Source: Gemmiger gallinarum (GTDB lineage: Bacteria > Bacillota > Clostridia > Oscillospirales > Ruminococcaceae). From it: 64,000 nucleotides of DNA. Both the position numbers and the translations under genes were made by a program. How positions within the stretch are numbered: the first letter of the stretch is position 1; every line of letters begins with the position of its first letter. The notes beneath the pieces are model-generated. The model was not told where the DNA came from. It ran no database searches and was given only the letters and a program-made list of their open reading frames with translations. The stretch is from positions 310,001 through 374,000 of the forward strand of contig NZ_JADCKC010000003.1 in the NCBI RefSeq assembly GCF_014982805.1. Direction: 5' to 3'. Positions 8,383-16,957 of this stretch are shown here, one piece after another.

Positions 8383-8718
8383 TTGGGGTTTCAAATCGGC
8401 GGCGCCATCCTGGATTTTGTGGTGCTGAGCATCCTGAACAGCAAGGATGCCTACGGCTACCAGCTCACCCAGGAGGTGCGCAGCATTCTGGATGTATCCG
8501 AAACGGCGCTGTATCCGGCACTGCGGCGGCTGCAGAAAAACGGTCTGCTGGACACCTATGACGTGCCTTATCAGGGCCGCAACCGCCGGTATTACCGCCT
8601 GACCGACAGCGGCAGGCAGGCCCTTGCCGACTACACCATCCAGTGGAAAGCATTCCGTCAAAGCATGGATCGTTTGCTGAAGGAGGAAAACCATGATGAC
8701 TGCCCAACAGTATTTTGA
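8383..8718 (+). CDS. PadR-family transcriptional regulator (TTG start)
   Basis: A 111-residue PadR winged-helix protein: AILDFVVLSILNSKDAYGYQ, LTQEV, SETALYPALRRLQKNGLL, then GRNRRYYRLTDSGRQAL. PadR proteins are ligand- or stress-responsive repressors, often of the neighbouring gene. I place the start at TTG 8383, preceded by GAGGTG (8371-8376), because the perfect promoter at 8324-8352 excludes upstream ATGs; the protein then begins MGFQIGGAILDF as is normal for this family. The stop overlaps the next gene by 26 bp, so the two are translationally linked. This PadR plus HAAS-domain pairing is common in Firmicutes. Confidence 0.85.
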   Translation: MGFQIGGAILDFVVLSILNSKDAYGYQLTQEVRSILDVSETALYPALRRLQKNGLLDTYDVPYQGRNRRYYRLTDSGRQALADYTIQWKAFRQSMDRLLKEENHDDCPTVF

Positions 8719-9832
8719 GGAGTTGTCCGCCGGGCTGGACCGGCTGGATGCCGCCGCCCGTGAGGACATTATCGCCTACTATCGGGAGTACGCCCAGGAG
8801 GCCGGGCTCTCCAGCTATGAGCAGCTGAGCGAGCACTTCGGCACGCCCCGCGCCCTGTGCGACAGTCTCTGCGCTGAGCTTTCGGGCACTGCCCCCCTGC
8901 CCCCGTCCCCGGCCGTGCCGGAGCAAAAAATCCCTGCGGCAGTCCGGAGCATTCTTGTCATGCTGTCGGGCCAAAAGCGGGATGCAGGTACCGACCCGCA
9001 GACCAGCGAGTGTGAGATTGCCCTGGATGCCTTTTCGGGCATTGATCTGTCGGTCTTCATACCCGACGTGGTCTTGCAGGAAGGTGACTCCTTTTCGGTG
9101 CACTATCGTCTGCCCGAGTGCGAGCGTCTGGAGTGTGCGGAGGTCGTGGACGGGCTGTTCCGCTTCCGGACTGCCAAGACCAGAACATTTCTGTTTTCCT
9201 CCAGTGGCGGAGAGGTCATCATCACGGTTCCAAAAGGGACCCGGCTGCAGCAGGCGGAGTTCCGCATGGTTTCGGGGCTTCTCCGGCTGTCCGGAATTTT
9301 CTGCGGCAAGACCGTTGTTTCCACCGTTTCGGGGGACATCAACCTCCGCGGCGGAACCCCCGGCCAGCTGAGCGCCCGCACCACTTCCGGTGATTTCTTC
9401 CTGCTGGATGTCTGCGCTTCCTCCCTCCACTTCGGCACCGTTTCGGGAGATGTCCGGATGGAAGGCTGCCACTCTCCCATCGCGGATCTGTCCTCCACCT
9501 CGGGTGACCTGCATCTGCATGGTATGGCCTGCGAATGCTGTTCCGTCCACACCATCTCAGGGGATGTAGAGATTGAGGGTTCCCTGGGAACACTGAAAGT
9601 ATCCACCACCTCCGGGGACTGCACACTGTCCGGCACTTTGACCGGCCAGAGCAAAGTCACTACCGTCTCGGGAGAGATCGATGTGCACTTTCCCGGTGTG
9701 GGGGTGGACGCCTCCTCCCTGGACGGCATCACCCTGGACGGCTGCCGCTGCGGCAAAACCGCCTCCTGTCCCGGCAAGGTGCCCCTGATCCTGAACAGCA
9801 CGTCGGGGCATATCACCGTCACCACCGGCTGA
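8693..9832 (+). CDS. HAAS (DUF1700) and DUF4097 beta-repeat protein
   Basis: A 379-residue protein. Residues 1-60 are the helical HAAS signalling domain (YFEELSAGLDRLDAAAREDI, then YREY, HFGTP). Residues about 110-379 form a DUF4097 beta-helix built from repeated VSTVSGDINL / TTSGDFFLLD / GTVSGDVRMEG units, at least eight in number. Related proteins usually have a membrane segment between HAAS and the repeats; here I see none, only a Pro-rich linker, so this one looks soluble. The ribosome binding site AAGGAGG lies inside the padR 3' end. The HAAS/PadR pair probably works as a sensor and effector; the repeat part may be a scaffold. Confidence 0.8.
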   Translation: MMTAQQYFEELSAGLDRLDAAAREDIIAYYREYAQEAGLSSYEQLSEHFGTPRALCDSLCAELSGTAPLPPSPAVPEQKIPAAVRSILVMLSGQKRDAGTDPQTSECEIALDAFSGIDLSVFIPDVVLQEGDSFSVHYRLPECERLECAEVVDGLFRFRTAKTRTFLFSSSGGEVIITVPKGTRLQQAEFRMVSGLLRLSGIFCGKTVVSTVSGDINLRGGTPGQLSARTTSGDFFLLDVCASSLHFGTVSGDVRMEGCHSPIADLSSTSGDLHLHGMACECCSVHTISGDVEIEGSLGTLKVSTTSGDCTLSGTLTGQSKVTTVSGEIDVHFPGVGVDASSLDGITLDGCRCGKTASCPGKVPLILNSTSGHITVTTG

Positions 9833-10055
9833 TTTTTTCCCGCGCCCCGGCCACGTGACCGGACGGCGCATAACCTTCCCTTTTGTTCCCCGGATAAGGC
9901 CCACCTCCTTCAGGCAGGAAGCGGGCCTTGCTCGTATGCCTGTGCCGATGGGAAATATGTGGAATTTTCTCGGTCATAATTCGTTCAAATATTGTTTGAA
10001 GATTCTTCAAAAAGTTTCTATACCCTTTTCAAAATTGAGGCGTATTCTATATACA
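9833..10055. other. Intergenic region with a palindrome
   Basis: No gene seen. It holds a weak hairpin (AAGGCCC / GGGCCTT, 9897-9932) without a T-run and a perfect palindrome TTTGAAGA-T-TCTTCAAA near 9994-10010, about 50 bp before the structured RNA. Confidence 0.4.
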
Positions 10056-10300
10056 ACAGCAAGAGACACCGGAGCGCCGGAGTCACCTGCGATTTCACTG
10101 CCTCCCGGCCATGCGAGGGCAAGTGCCCGGTCAGGAGCAGACAACCAACAAGGCCATATCGGCCATTTGAATAGATCAGCGCAACGCCACCCATCCGGTC
10201 TTTAGGGGCCGCGGGTGGCGCGCTGCATTTCTCCATACAAACAGCCGCGCCCCTGTCCGGACTGCCTTGCAAGGCGCCGGGCAAGGGGCGCGGCTGTTTT
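10056..10300 (+). ncRNA. Candidate structured non-coding RNA of unassigned family
   Basis: No coding gene covers this strand, yet five consecutive hairpins can be drawn: GACACCGG-AGCG-CCGGAGTC (10065-10084); a long arm closed by CTGC/GCAG (10098-10140) and capped by GGGC-AAGT-GCCC; GGCC/GGCC (10152-10164); CAGCGC..CGCCACCC with GGGTGGCG..CGCTG (10177-10225); and a terminator, ACAGCCGCGCCCC (10241-10253) / GGGGCGCGGCTGT (10285-10297), then TTTTGTTTT. A TATATA box at 10048-10053 could be the -10 element, though its -35 is weak. The order is that of an independently transcribed RNA ending at an intrinsic terminator. It could belong to a known class such as raiA-type RNA; I cannot assign it by eye. 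Confidence 0.55.
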
Positions 10301-10385
10301 GTTTTGGGTTTTGCTTTGGGAATGAATGCTTGCTTTTGAGGGGATCGCCCGCCGGCAGGGATTGGGGGAATCCCGGGGCGACGTA

Positions 10386-10994
10386 TCACACAGGCAGGGT
10401 CTCGATGCGGGTGCAGACTTGTTCCAGCAGGCTGTCGCTGTGGCTGACGATGAGCAGCCCCAGGTCGCGGCGTTCTGCCTCCCGGATGAGAAAGCTCCAG
10501 ATCTGTGCCTGGGTCACCAGGTCCAGCATGGCGGAGATCTCATCACACAGCAAAAACCGGGTGGCCGGGTTGAGGGCCCGGGCCAGGCAGAAGCGCTGGA
10601 GCTCGCCGCCCGACAGTTCCGCCGGGAAGCGCTCCATCCAGCCGTCCTCGATGTGCAGTTCCTCCAGCAGGCGGCGGTCCACCGGGCCGCTCTCCGACAG
10701 AGTTACTCCCAGGCGAAGCAGCGGGTCCACCACCGTCTCGGGGTGCTGCCACATCATCTGTACCGGGCAGACGCCGCGCATGCCGCAGACCGGCTTGCCG
10801 TCCAGCAGCACCTGGCCGGACTGGGGACGCTCGTAGCCTGCCAGCAGCCGACAGAGTGTGGTCTTGCCCCGGCCGCTGGGTGCCTTGAGTCCCACCCGCT
10901 CCCCCGACTGGATGGTCAGGCTGATATTCTGCAATACCGGCGCGCCGTGACGGCCCCGGTAGGTAAAGGTCACATTGTTTGCTTGCAGGGTCAT
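10386..10994 (-). CDS. ABC importer ATP-binding protein, second ATPase (NikE/OppF class)
   Basis: A 202-residue ATPase and last gene of the lar/ABC gene set. Walker A is GLKAPSGRGKTTL, the signature is ELSGGELQRFCLAR, and Walker B is FLLCDEISAMLD, with an H-loop histidine in IVSHSD. The Walker B carries the unusual order DEISAMLD found in NikE-like proteins. ATGs exist at 11000 and 10994; I prefer 10994 because GGAGG lies about 7 nt before it. The upstream ATPase gene stops at 10997. It is short for the family because it lacks the C-terminal peptide-transporter extension. Nickel as the substrate is inferred from context only. Confidence 0.85.
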   Translation of the reverse strand: MTLQANNVTFTYRGRHGAPVLQNISLTIQSGERVGLKAPSGRGKTTLCRLLAGYERPQSGQVLLDGKPVCGMRGVCPVQMMWQHPETVVDPLLRLGVTLSESGPVDRRLLEELHIEDGWMERFPAELSGGELQRFCLARALNPATRFLLCDEISAMLDLVTQAQIWSFLIREAERRDLGLLIVSHSDSLLEQVCTRIETLPV

Positions 10995-10996
10995 GG

Positions 10997-11932
10997 TCAT
11001 TCCTCCCTCCGGGGATTCAGGCACCGCACCATGCCCCCCTGCCAGGAGCGCAGGGGCAGGTCGGCGGCCTCCCGGCACTGGGGTGTACTGCGGTCACACT
11101 GCCCCGCAAAGGGACAGCCCGCCGCCAGGGTGCCGGGATAGGGCTGGGCGCCTTCGATGGGCTGAAAGCCGTGCTCCGGCATGGCCCGCCACAGTGCCCG
11201 GGTAAAGGGATGGCGCAGGTTGGCAGGGTCGGCAAAATCCGCTGCCGAAGCCACCTCGATGGTCTGGCCGGCGTAAAACACCGCCACCTGATCGGCGATG
11301 GTCAGGGCCAGCTCCAAATCGTGGGTGATGAGCAGCACCCCGGCGCCGCCCTCGGCCAGCTCCCGGAAGTGCCCCAGAATCCGCGCTGCCGCTTTGGCAT
11401 CCAGCCCGGGGGTGGGCTCGTCGGCAATGATGAGGCGGGGCTCATGGGTGACGGCCGTGGCAATGAGCACCCGCCGGGCCATGCCGCCGGACAGCTCAAA
11501 GGGATAAAGTTCCTCGGTCTCGGGGGCAAGGCCGTAGCGGGTCAGGGCTTTGCGGGCCCGCTGTGCGGCATCGGGGGCGGCATCCTCCCCCCGGACCTGG
11601 TCCCCCACCTTCATGAGCGGGTCCAGGTAGGTCACCCCCTGGGGCACCAGGACGATCTCTCTGCCCCGGAGCTTGGCCGCCCGCTTGTCGGTCAGCTCAC
11701 TGCCGTCGTAGAGGATACGGCCCTCCATGTGGCTGTTGCGGGGCAGAATATGCAGGATGCCGTGGGCCAGCAGGCTTTTGCCGGAGCCGCTGGCGCCCAC
11801 CACCGCCACCACCTGCCCCGGTGCGATCTGCAGAGACAGGTCTTTGATGACCGGCAGTTCCCGCCGTCGGGTTCCCTTGGCATACTGGGTGAAGTGGATG
11901 GACATATGTTCAATTTCCAGAATCGGCTGCAT
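10997..11932 (-). CDS. ABC importer ATP-binding protein, first ATPase (NikD/OppD class)
   Basis: A 311-residue ATPase: Walker A VVGASGSGKSLLAHGIL, Q-loop VLVPQGVTYLDPL, signature LSGGMARRVLIATAV, Walker B LIIADEPTPGLDA, and the C-terminal oligopeptide/dipeptide-transporter domain with the Cys pattern AAGCPFAGQCDRSTPQC. The start is ATG 11932 with GAGGAGG five nt upstream; the site overlaps the permease stop at 11943. It couples to the two permeases upstream. The family includes Ni, dipeptide and oligopeptide importers. Confidence 0.9.
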   Translation of the reverse strand: MQPILEIEHMSIHFTQYAKGTRRRELPVIKDLSLQIAPGQVVAVVGASGSGKSLLAHGILHILPRNSHMEGRILYDGSELTDKRAAKLRGREIVLVPQGVTYLDPLMKVGDQVRGEDAAPDAAQRARKALTRYGLAPETEELYPFELSGGMARRVLIATAVTHEPRLIIADEPTPGLDAKAAARILGHFRELAEGGAGVLLITHDLELALTIADQVAVFYAGQTIEVASAADFADPANLRHPFTRALWRAMPEHGFQPIEGAQPYPGTLAAGCPFAGQCDRSTPQCREAADLPLRSWQGGMVRCLNPRREE

Positions 11933-11942
11933 GGGTTCCTCC

Positions 11943-12767
11943 TCATTCCTGGGCGCTGGCCGGGTCAAGGAGCAGACGAATCCGCTCTCCCAGCAGCGCA
12001 AACAACAGCACCACAATGACCAGCGAGATGCCGGGGAACAGCGCCAGCCACCACTTGCCGGTGGTCAGGTAGCGCATGCTCTCGGACAGAATGACGCCGA
12101 TGGCGGGCTGCTCCGACGACAGGCCGAAGCCCAGAAAGGTCACGCTGGCCTCGTGCAGGATGGCGTGGGGGAACAGCAGAATCAGCCCGGTGAGAAACTG
12201 GGGCATGAGATGGACCAGCATATGCCGCCGGACGATGTCCCAGCGGCGGATGCCCAGCTTCCGGGCTGCCAGAATGTAGGGTGCCTGACGCAGCTGCATG
12301 ACCTCTCCCCGGATGACCCGGGCCAGGGAGGTCCAATGGCTGAGGGCCACGCCGGTGACCACCCCCAGAAATCCCTTGCCGCAGGCGATGGAGATGAGCA
12401 TGACCAGCAGGATATGAGGAATGCCCATGACCAGATCGATGCAGAAGCAGACAACGCTGTCCGCCCAACGGCCCATAGTGGCCGAAATGATGCCCATGAC
12501 CAAAGCGATGCAGGCGCTGACCGCTGCGGTGAGCAGGCCGATGCGGATGCTCAGGGAGAGGCCTGCCAGGGTGCGGGCCAGCATATCCCGGCCCATCCAG
12601 TCGGTGCCGAAGGGGTATTCCAGGCAGGGCATAAGGTTTTTCCGGGCGAAATCGCTTTCCATGGCCCGGCCGTTGAGCAGAATGCCCGCCACGGTGATGG
12701 CGGCCAGCACCGCCACGGCAAACAGCACAAGAAAGAGGGTGCTGCGTCTGCGGTTGGTGGTTGTCAT
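11943..12767 (-). CDS. ABC importer permease, second subunit (NikC/OppC class)
   Basis: A 274-residue membrane protein with about six helices and the ABC-2 importer EAA loop (ILAARKLGIRRWDIVRRHML). The N-terminal FPFGTDWMGRDMLARTLAG-type motif (here YPFGTDWMGRDMLART) is the mark of DppC/OppC/NikC permeases. Its start overlaps the preceding permease stop by 4 bp (12764-12767). Works with the NikB-class permease to form the channel. Confidence 0.9.
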   Translation of the reverse strand: MTTTNRRRSTLFLVLFAVAVLAAITVAGILLNGRAMESDFARKNLMPCLEYPFGTDWMGRDMLARTLAGLSLSIRIGLLTAAVSACIALVMGIISATMGRWADSVVCFCIDLVMGIPHILLVMLISIACGKGFLGVVTGVALSHWTSLARVIRGEVMQLRQAPYILAARKLGIRRWDIVRRHMLVHLMPQFLTGLILLFPHAILHEASVTFLGFGLSSEQPAIGVILSESMRYLTTGKWWLALFPGISLVIVVLLFALLGERIRLLLDPASAQE

Positions 12768-13756
12768 TTGCTTGCAGCCCCCCTTCGGATTTTGGGATCG
12801 ACGACGCCGTACAGCAGGTCCGCTGCCAGGTTGCCGCCGAACACAATGGCCGCTGTGATGACGGTGATGCCCAGCAGCAGAGGCATGTCGCTGCCCAGGC
12901 CCGCCGTGACCGCCGCCTGACCCAGGCCGGGATAGGTAAAGACCTGCTCCACCACCACCGAGCCGCCGATGATCTCACTGATGGAGGCAAACTGCAATGT
13001 GATGGCAGGCAAAGCCACATTGCGCAGGCCGTGGCGCAGCACGATGCGCAGCTCCGACTCGCCCCGGGCGCGGGCAAAGAGGGCGTAGTCGCTGTTGAGG
13101 ACATCCACCATCTTTTCCCTTGTGTGCAGGGCAATGTTGGCCACGCCGGTGATGCTCAGCGTCAGGGCGGGCAGAATGGCATGCTGCAGACGGTCGGCCA
13201 GGGTGATGCTGGCGGCGTCGGCCCCGATGGGCACCGACAATCCGATGGGCAGCACCCCCAGCCAGACCGAGAAGATGAGCAGCAGCAGCAAAGCCAGCCA
13301 GAAGGTGGGGGTGCTGGAGATCAGCAGGCAGTAGCCGCGGATAAGACGGTCAGGCAGGCGGCCGCGGGTGGCCCCCGCCGTGACGCCCAGGGCAAGGCCC
13401 AGAATGCCCGAGATGATCCAGGCAAAGAGCAGCAGCCACAGGGACCCGGCCAGCCGCTGGCCGACCACCTCCAGTACCGGCTGGCGGTAGAGCAGCGAGG
13501 TGCCGAAGTCCCCGTGGAGCACGTCCCCCAGCCAGCCCAGATAGCGCTCCACCGGCGGGGTGCCCACCCCCCAGTAGGCTTCCAGCTTGGCCACCTGTTC
13601 CTGGCTCATGGAACCCAGGGCCACCTGGCCCACATTGGTCTGCAGCGGGTCCAGAGGGGAGGCCGTCATCAGTGCAAAGGTCAGAATGCTGACCCCCAGC
13701 ATGAGAAATGCCATCCTGACCAGTTTTGCCGCTGCAAACCGGAGGCGATGTTTCAA
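12764..13756 (-). CDS. ABC importer permease, first subunit (NikB/OppB class, TTG start)
   Basis: A 330-residue permease: an N-terminal helix, the periplasmic-loop start LTFALMTASPLDPLQ, and the EAA loop YALFARARGESELRIVLRHG in DppB/NikB style. No ATG fits the N-terminus. TTG codons at 13759 and 13756 follow a GGAAGGG site at 3 and 6 nt; 13756 is favoured. The binding-protein gene lies 160 bp upstream, with a strong hairpin between them. Confidence 0.85.
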   Translation of the reverse strand: MKHRLRFAAAKLVRMAFLMLGVSILTFALMTASPLDPLQTNVGQVALGSMSQEQVAKLEAYWGVGTPPVERYLGWLGDVLHGDFGTSLLYRQPVLEVVGQRLAGSLWLLLFAWIISGILGLALGVTAGATRGRLPDRLIRGYCLLISSTPTFWLALLLLLIFSVWLGVLPIGLSVPIGADAASITLADRLQHAILPALTLSITGVANIALHTREKMVDVLNSDYALFARARGESELRIVLRHGLRNVALPAITLQFASISEIIGGSVVVEQVFTYPGLGQAAVTAGLGSDMPLLLGITVITAAIVFGGNLAADLLYGVVDPKIRRGAASK

Positions 13757-13802
13757 CAAAATCCCTTCCTTTCCGAAAAAGTCCGTTGCGCCTTGCCCGC
13801 GG

Positions 13803-13850
13803 CACAGCCGCACAAAGGACAGGCGGTCTGCGGTCCTCTGTGCGGCTGTG
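13803..13850 (-). other. Intercistronic hairpin between binding-protein and permease genes
   Basis: CACAGCCGCACA (13803-13814) pairs with TGTGCGGCTGTG (13839-13850), extended by AGGAC/GTCCT. No T-run follows directly. Hairpins here typically protect the binding-protein mRNA 3' end or stop part of the transcripts, giving more binding protein than permease. Confidence 0.6.
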
Positions 13851-13915
13851 TCTTAACGGTAAAGCGGTCCCCTAATGGACCTGTATCTGATGCCCTGACG
13901 GCAGGGCGGGGATGG

Positions 13916-15535
13916 TTATGACCAGCTCCACTGATCCACGTTGTTCACAATGGACCAGCCGTGGCCGTGGGGATGGATCTTTTGCTCGGCGATCTGCAGG
14001 CCGTCCCGCACCCAGTAGAGGTGGCTGACGTTCACCAGCCACACCCAGGGAATGTCGCCATCCTGAGTGACGCCGGTGGTGCCGTCCCACTGGGCCTTCT
14101 GCCACAGGGTATAGGACTCTTCCAGGTCACTGCTGGCCAGAGCCTCGTCCATATACTGGTCAACGGTGTCGTTGGAGTAGGGCGAGTACTCGGCGGTGCC
14201 GGTGTCCTCGGGGGAATAGTAGATGTTATACAGCTCCATGGGGGTATGAGCGCCCCAGCCCCACACCAGCGGGGTGGAGAGGGCCCGGTCGTAGGCGGTG
14301 TCCCAGCCCACGCCCTCGATGGTACACTGGATGCCCAGCTCCGCCAGCTGGTTGGACAGGTCGGCGGCCAGTGCCTGACGGACCGAGTCGCCGTTGGAGT
14401 AGAGGATGTTCAGCTCGGCCTTGACGCCGTCCTTTTCCCGCACGCCGTCGCTGCCCATGACCCAGCCGGCATCGTCCAGAAGCTTGGCCGCGCCCTCGGG
14501 GTCATACTCTACTTCAGAAGCAGGGTTATACCAGGGCAGCTGGTCGCAGACGCTGTAGGCCGGGGTGCCGTAGCCGTTGAGGACGTTGTCGATCATCTCC
14601 TGACGGTCGATGCCGATATTGATGGCACGGCGCACCGCCACATCGGAGGTCACCGCATTGCCGGTGGCCACACCGTCGGCGTTCACCGAGGGCTCGGTGA
14701 CAGGCAGGTTGATGCCCCGGTTATCCACCGTCTGGTAGGCGGCGAGGGTGTAGCCGGCGATGGTCTGGTCAGAGTAGGTGGCCGAGGTGTAGGCCACGTC
14801 CACCTGCCCTGCCTGAGCGGCCAGGAAGGCGGCGTCCTCCTCCATAAAGAGGATGGTGACCTGTTTCATCTTGGGCTGTTCGCCGTAGTAGTCGGGGTTG
14901 GCCTCCAGAATGATCTGCTGGCCCCGGTCCCACTGCTTGAGGATATACCGGCCCGAACCGATGGGGTTGGAGCCGTAGGTGGCGCTGTCGTAGGCGTGCT
15001 CGGGCACGATGCCGACGATGGCCATGGTGTAGGGCCAGATGGAGAAGGGCTTTGCCATGTGGAACACCACGGTGGTGTCGTCCACTGCCTCGGCGCTGTC
15101 CAGCATGGTGAAGTCGTTGACCGAGCTGGATGCCTTGACGGTGTTGTAGGTGAAGGCCACATCCTCGGCAGTCAGGGGTTCACCGTCGGTGAACTTCACA
15201 TCATCCCGGATGGTGACCGTCCAGGTCATGCCGTCCTCGCTGGACTCGCAGGAGGTGGCCAGGTCATAGCCGATGGTCAGGTCGGGGTTGGTGACCGTGA
15301 GGGTGCTCTGGATCAGCGGCTCATGGACGTGCTCTCCCGCGCCCCAGCCGAAGGCCGGGTCAAAGCCCGCTTCCGGCTCGGAATTGGTGTCCATGGCAAT
15401 GATGACCGAGTCCCTGTCTCCCGCCTGCTCGGCGGTGGCCGGGGTCTGGCCCGAGGTCTGCCCGCCGCAGCCTGCCAGCAGTCCCGCCGCCATGACGGCA
15501 GCCAGCATCAGTGAAGCGATCCGTTTTGTCTGCAT
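13916..15535 (-). CDS. Extracellular solute-binding lipoprotein, family 5 (Ni/peptide class)
   Basis: A 539-residue cluster-C binding protein. The signal peptide ends in the lipobox LLAGC (lipid anchor at Cys 23), followed by a Gly/Gln/Thr linker. Family-5 signatures follow: VTIRDDVKFTDGEPLTAEDV, then PIGSGRYILKQWDRGQ and ATGNAVTSDVAVRRAINIGI. It sits directly after larC and before the four transporter genes. The family covers peptides, nickel complexes and heme; nickel is inferred here because the upstream genes make a nickel cofactor. The start ATG has AAGGGATGA six nt upstream. Confidence 0.88.
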   Translation of the reverse strand: MQTKRIASLMLAAVMAAGLLAGCGGQTSGQTPATAEQAGDRDSVIIAMDTNSEPEAGFDPAFGWGAGEHVHEPLIQSTLTVTNPDLTIGYDLATSCESSEDGMTWTVTIRDDVKFTDGEPLTAEDVAFTYNTVKASSSVNDFTMLDSAEAVDDTTVVFHMAKPFSIWPYTMAIVGIVPEHAYDSATYGSNPIGSGRYILKQWDRGQQIILEANPDYYGEQPKMKQVTILFMEEDAAFLAAQAGQVDVAYTSATYSDQTIAGYTLAAYQTVDNRGINLPVTEPSVNADGVATGNAVTSDVAVRRAINIGIDRQEMIDNVLNGYGTPAYSVCDQLPWYNPASEVEYDPEGAAKLLDDAGWVMGSDGVREKDGVKAELNILYSNGDSVRQALAADLSNQLAELGIQCTIEGVGWDTAYDRALSTPLVWGWGAHTPMELYNIYYSPEDTGTAEYSPYSNDTVDQYMDEALASSDLEESYTLWQKAQWDGTTGVTQDGDIPWVWLVNVSHLYWVRDGLQIAEQKIHPHGHGWSIVNNVDQWSWS

Positions 15536-15598
15536 CGTAAATCATCCCTTTCTGTAATGGACCCCGCCGGGTTTCCGCCGCGGGGATGCGGCCGGTAA

Positions 15599-16957
15599 TC
15601 AGGCGTTGCCGTCGATCTTCCGGAGGACTTCCTCCAACACCTGCTGGTAGGAGATGCCGTTTGCCTTTGCCAGGGCGGCGGCATCTTCATATTCCGGCTT
15701 GGCATGGCGGATGCCGAAGCCCCGTGCATACTTGACCCGCACCGGGCCCCACTGAGTCTCCACCGTTCCGGCGGAGGGCTCCAGGAAATACTTTTCGCAC
15801 CGGCGGACCCGCAGGCCGTTGCTGGTGGTGTAGCGAAGCACCTCCCGCGCCAGGTCGGAGATCTTGTCGGCGTCGCACAGCACGGTGAGCAGATGGCCGG
15901 GACGGCCTTTCTTCATGGTGCCGGGCACGGTGTAGACATCCAGGGCCCCCAGCTCCAGCAGACGGCCGCAGGCAAAGGCCAGGGCCTCGGGGCTCATGTC
16001 GTCAATGTTGCAGACCAGCTCGGTGATCTGGCCGTTGGACTCCTCCCGGGTATTGCCCCAGAAGCTGCGCACGCAGTTGGCCTGGCCGAAGTCCTTGGTG
16101 CCGATGCCCACGCCGATCTGCTCCACCGTCATCACCGGCATGGGGCCGAAGCTCGACGCAAAATGGGCCAGCAGCGCCGCGCCGGTGGGGGTGCACAGCT
16201 CGCCCATAATGCTGCCGCCGTAAGTGGGGACGCCTTCCAGCAGGTTGGCGGTGGCGGGAGCAGGCACCGGCATGATGCCGTGGGCACAGCGCACCGTGCC
16301 GCTGCCCACATGGATGGGCGACACCACGATCCGGTCGGGGTGCAGCAAATAGAGGGCGTAGCAGACGCCGGTCACATCGGCCACGGCGTCCAGGGCACCC
16401 ACCTCATGGTAGTGGACATCCCCCACCGGGCAGCCGTGGGCCTTGGCCTCTGCTTTGGCAATGTCATCGTAGACAGCCCGGGCAGCGGTGCGCACCTCCT
16501 GAGGCAGGGGCAGAGCGTCGATGATCTCCGCAATATGCCCCGGGGTGGAATGATGGTGGGCGTGGGCATGGTCGTGGGTGTGCTCCTCGCCATGAGGATG
16601 GTCGTAGCCATGCTCTTCATGGTCGTGATCGTGGGGGTGCTCATGGACATGGTGGTGTTCGTGGTCATGCACATGGACATGTTCATGGCTGTGGAGATGG
16701 GCCTCCTCCTGTGCCTCCCCGTGGGTGTGGTCAGGGGCGGCGGGTTCCACTTCCTCCTCGCCGTGGACGGTTACCGCCATATGGGTGCCTGCGATGCCGC
16801 AGGTCTTGGCAGCCCTGGCCTCCAGGGCCACACCGGGCAGGCCCAGGCCGTTCATGGTATTCAGGAAAGCTTCCTTGTCGGGCAGCAGTTCATACAGGGA
16901 CGCCATGAGCATATCGCCAGCAGCACCCATGGCACATTCAATGTACAGCGTTTTCAT
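15599..16957 (-). CDS. larC: LarC, nickel-insertion enzyme of nickel-pincer nucleotide synthesis
   Basis: A 452-residue full-length LarC (DUF111 family), the CTP-dependent cyclometallase that inserts nickel into pyridinium-3,5-bisthiocarboxylic acid mononucleotide to make the lactate racemase cofactor. N-terminal MKTLYIECAMGAAGDML is conserved. Residues 77-141 are an exceptional His-rich insert with 28 histidines, likely to bind nickel. In Lactobacillus plantarum LarC is split and joined by a programmed frameshift; here a single frame covers both parts without interruption. ATG 16957 overlaps the larB stop as ATGA. Confidence 0.93.
   Translation of the reverse strand: MKTLYIECAMGAAGDMLMASLYELLPDKEAFLNTMNGLGLPGVALEARAAKTCGIAGTHMAVTVHGEEEVEPAAPDHTHGEAQEEAHLHSHEHVHVHDHEHHHVHEHPHDHDHEEHGYDHPHGEEHTHDHAHAHHHSTPGHIAEIIDALPLPQEVRTAARAVYDDIAKAEAKAHGCPVGDVHYHEVGALDAVADVTGVCYALYLLHPDRIVVSPIHVGSGTVRCAHGIMPVPAPATANLLEGVPTYGGSIMGELCTPTGAALLAHFASSFGPMPVMTVEQIGVGIGTKDFGQANCVRSFWGNTREESNGQITELVCNIDDMSPEALAFACGRLLELGALDVYTVPGTMKKGRPGHLLTVLCDADKISDLAREVLRYTTSNGLRVRRCEKYFLEPSAGTVETQWGPVRVKYARGFGIRHAKPEYEDAAALAKANGISYQQVLEEVLRKIDGNA

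Noticed and set aside
10018-10389. 123-residue minus-strand frame over the structured RNA
   Set aside because: No ribosome binding site, and the hairpins and terminator favour a plus-strand RNA.
10386-15535. Annotating the importer simply as dipeptide/oligopeptide transport
   Set aside because: Family alone cannot decide; position directly after larC makes nickel more likely, so I left the gene symbols blank.
16535-16729. Repetitive CAT/GTG-rich tract as a CRISPR or microsatellite
   Set aside because: It encodes the in-frame histidine-rich insert of LarC, without regular repeat-spacer structure.
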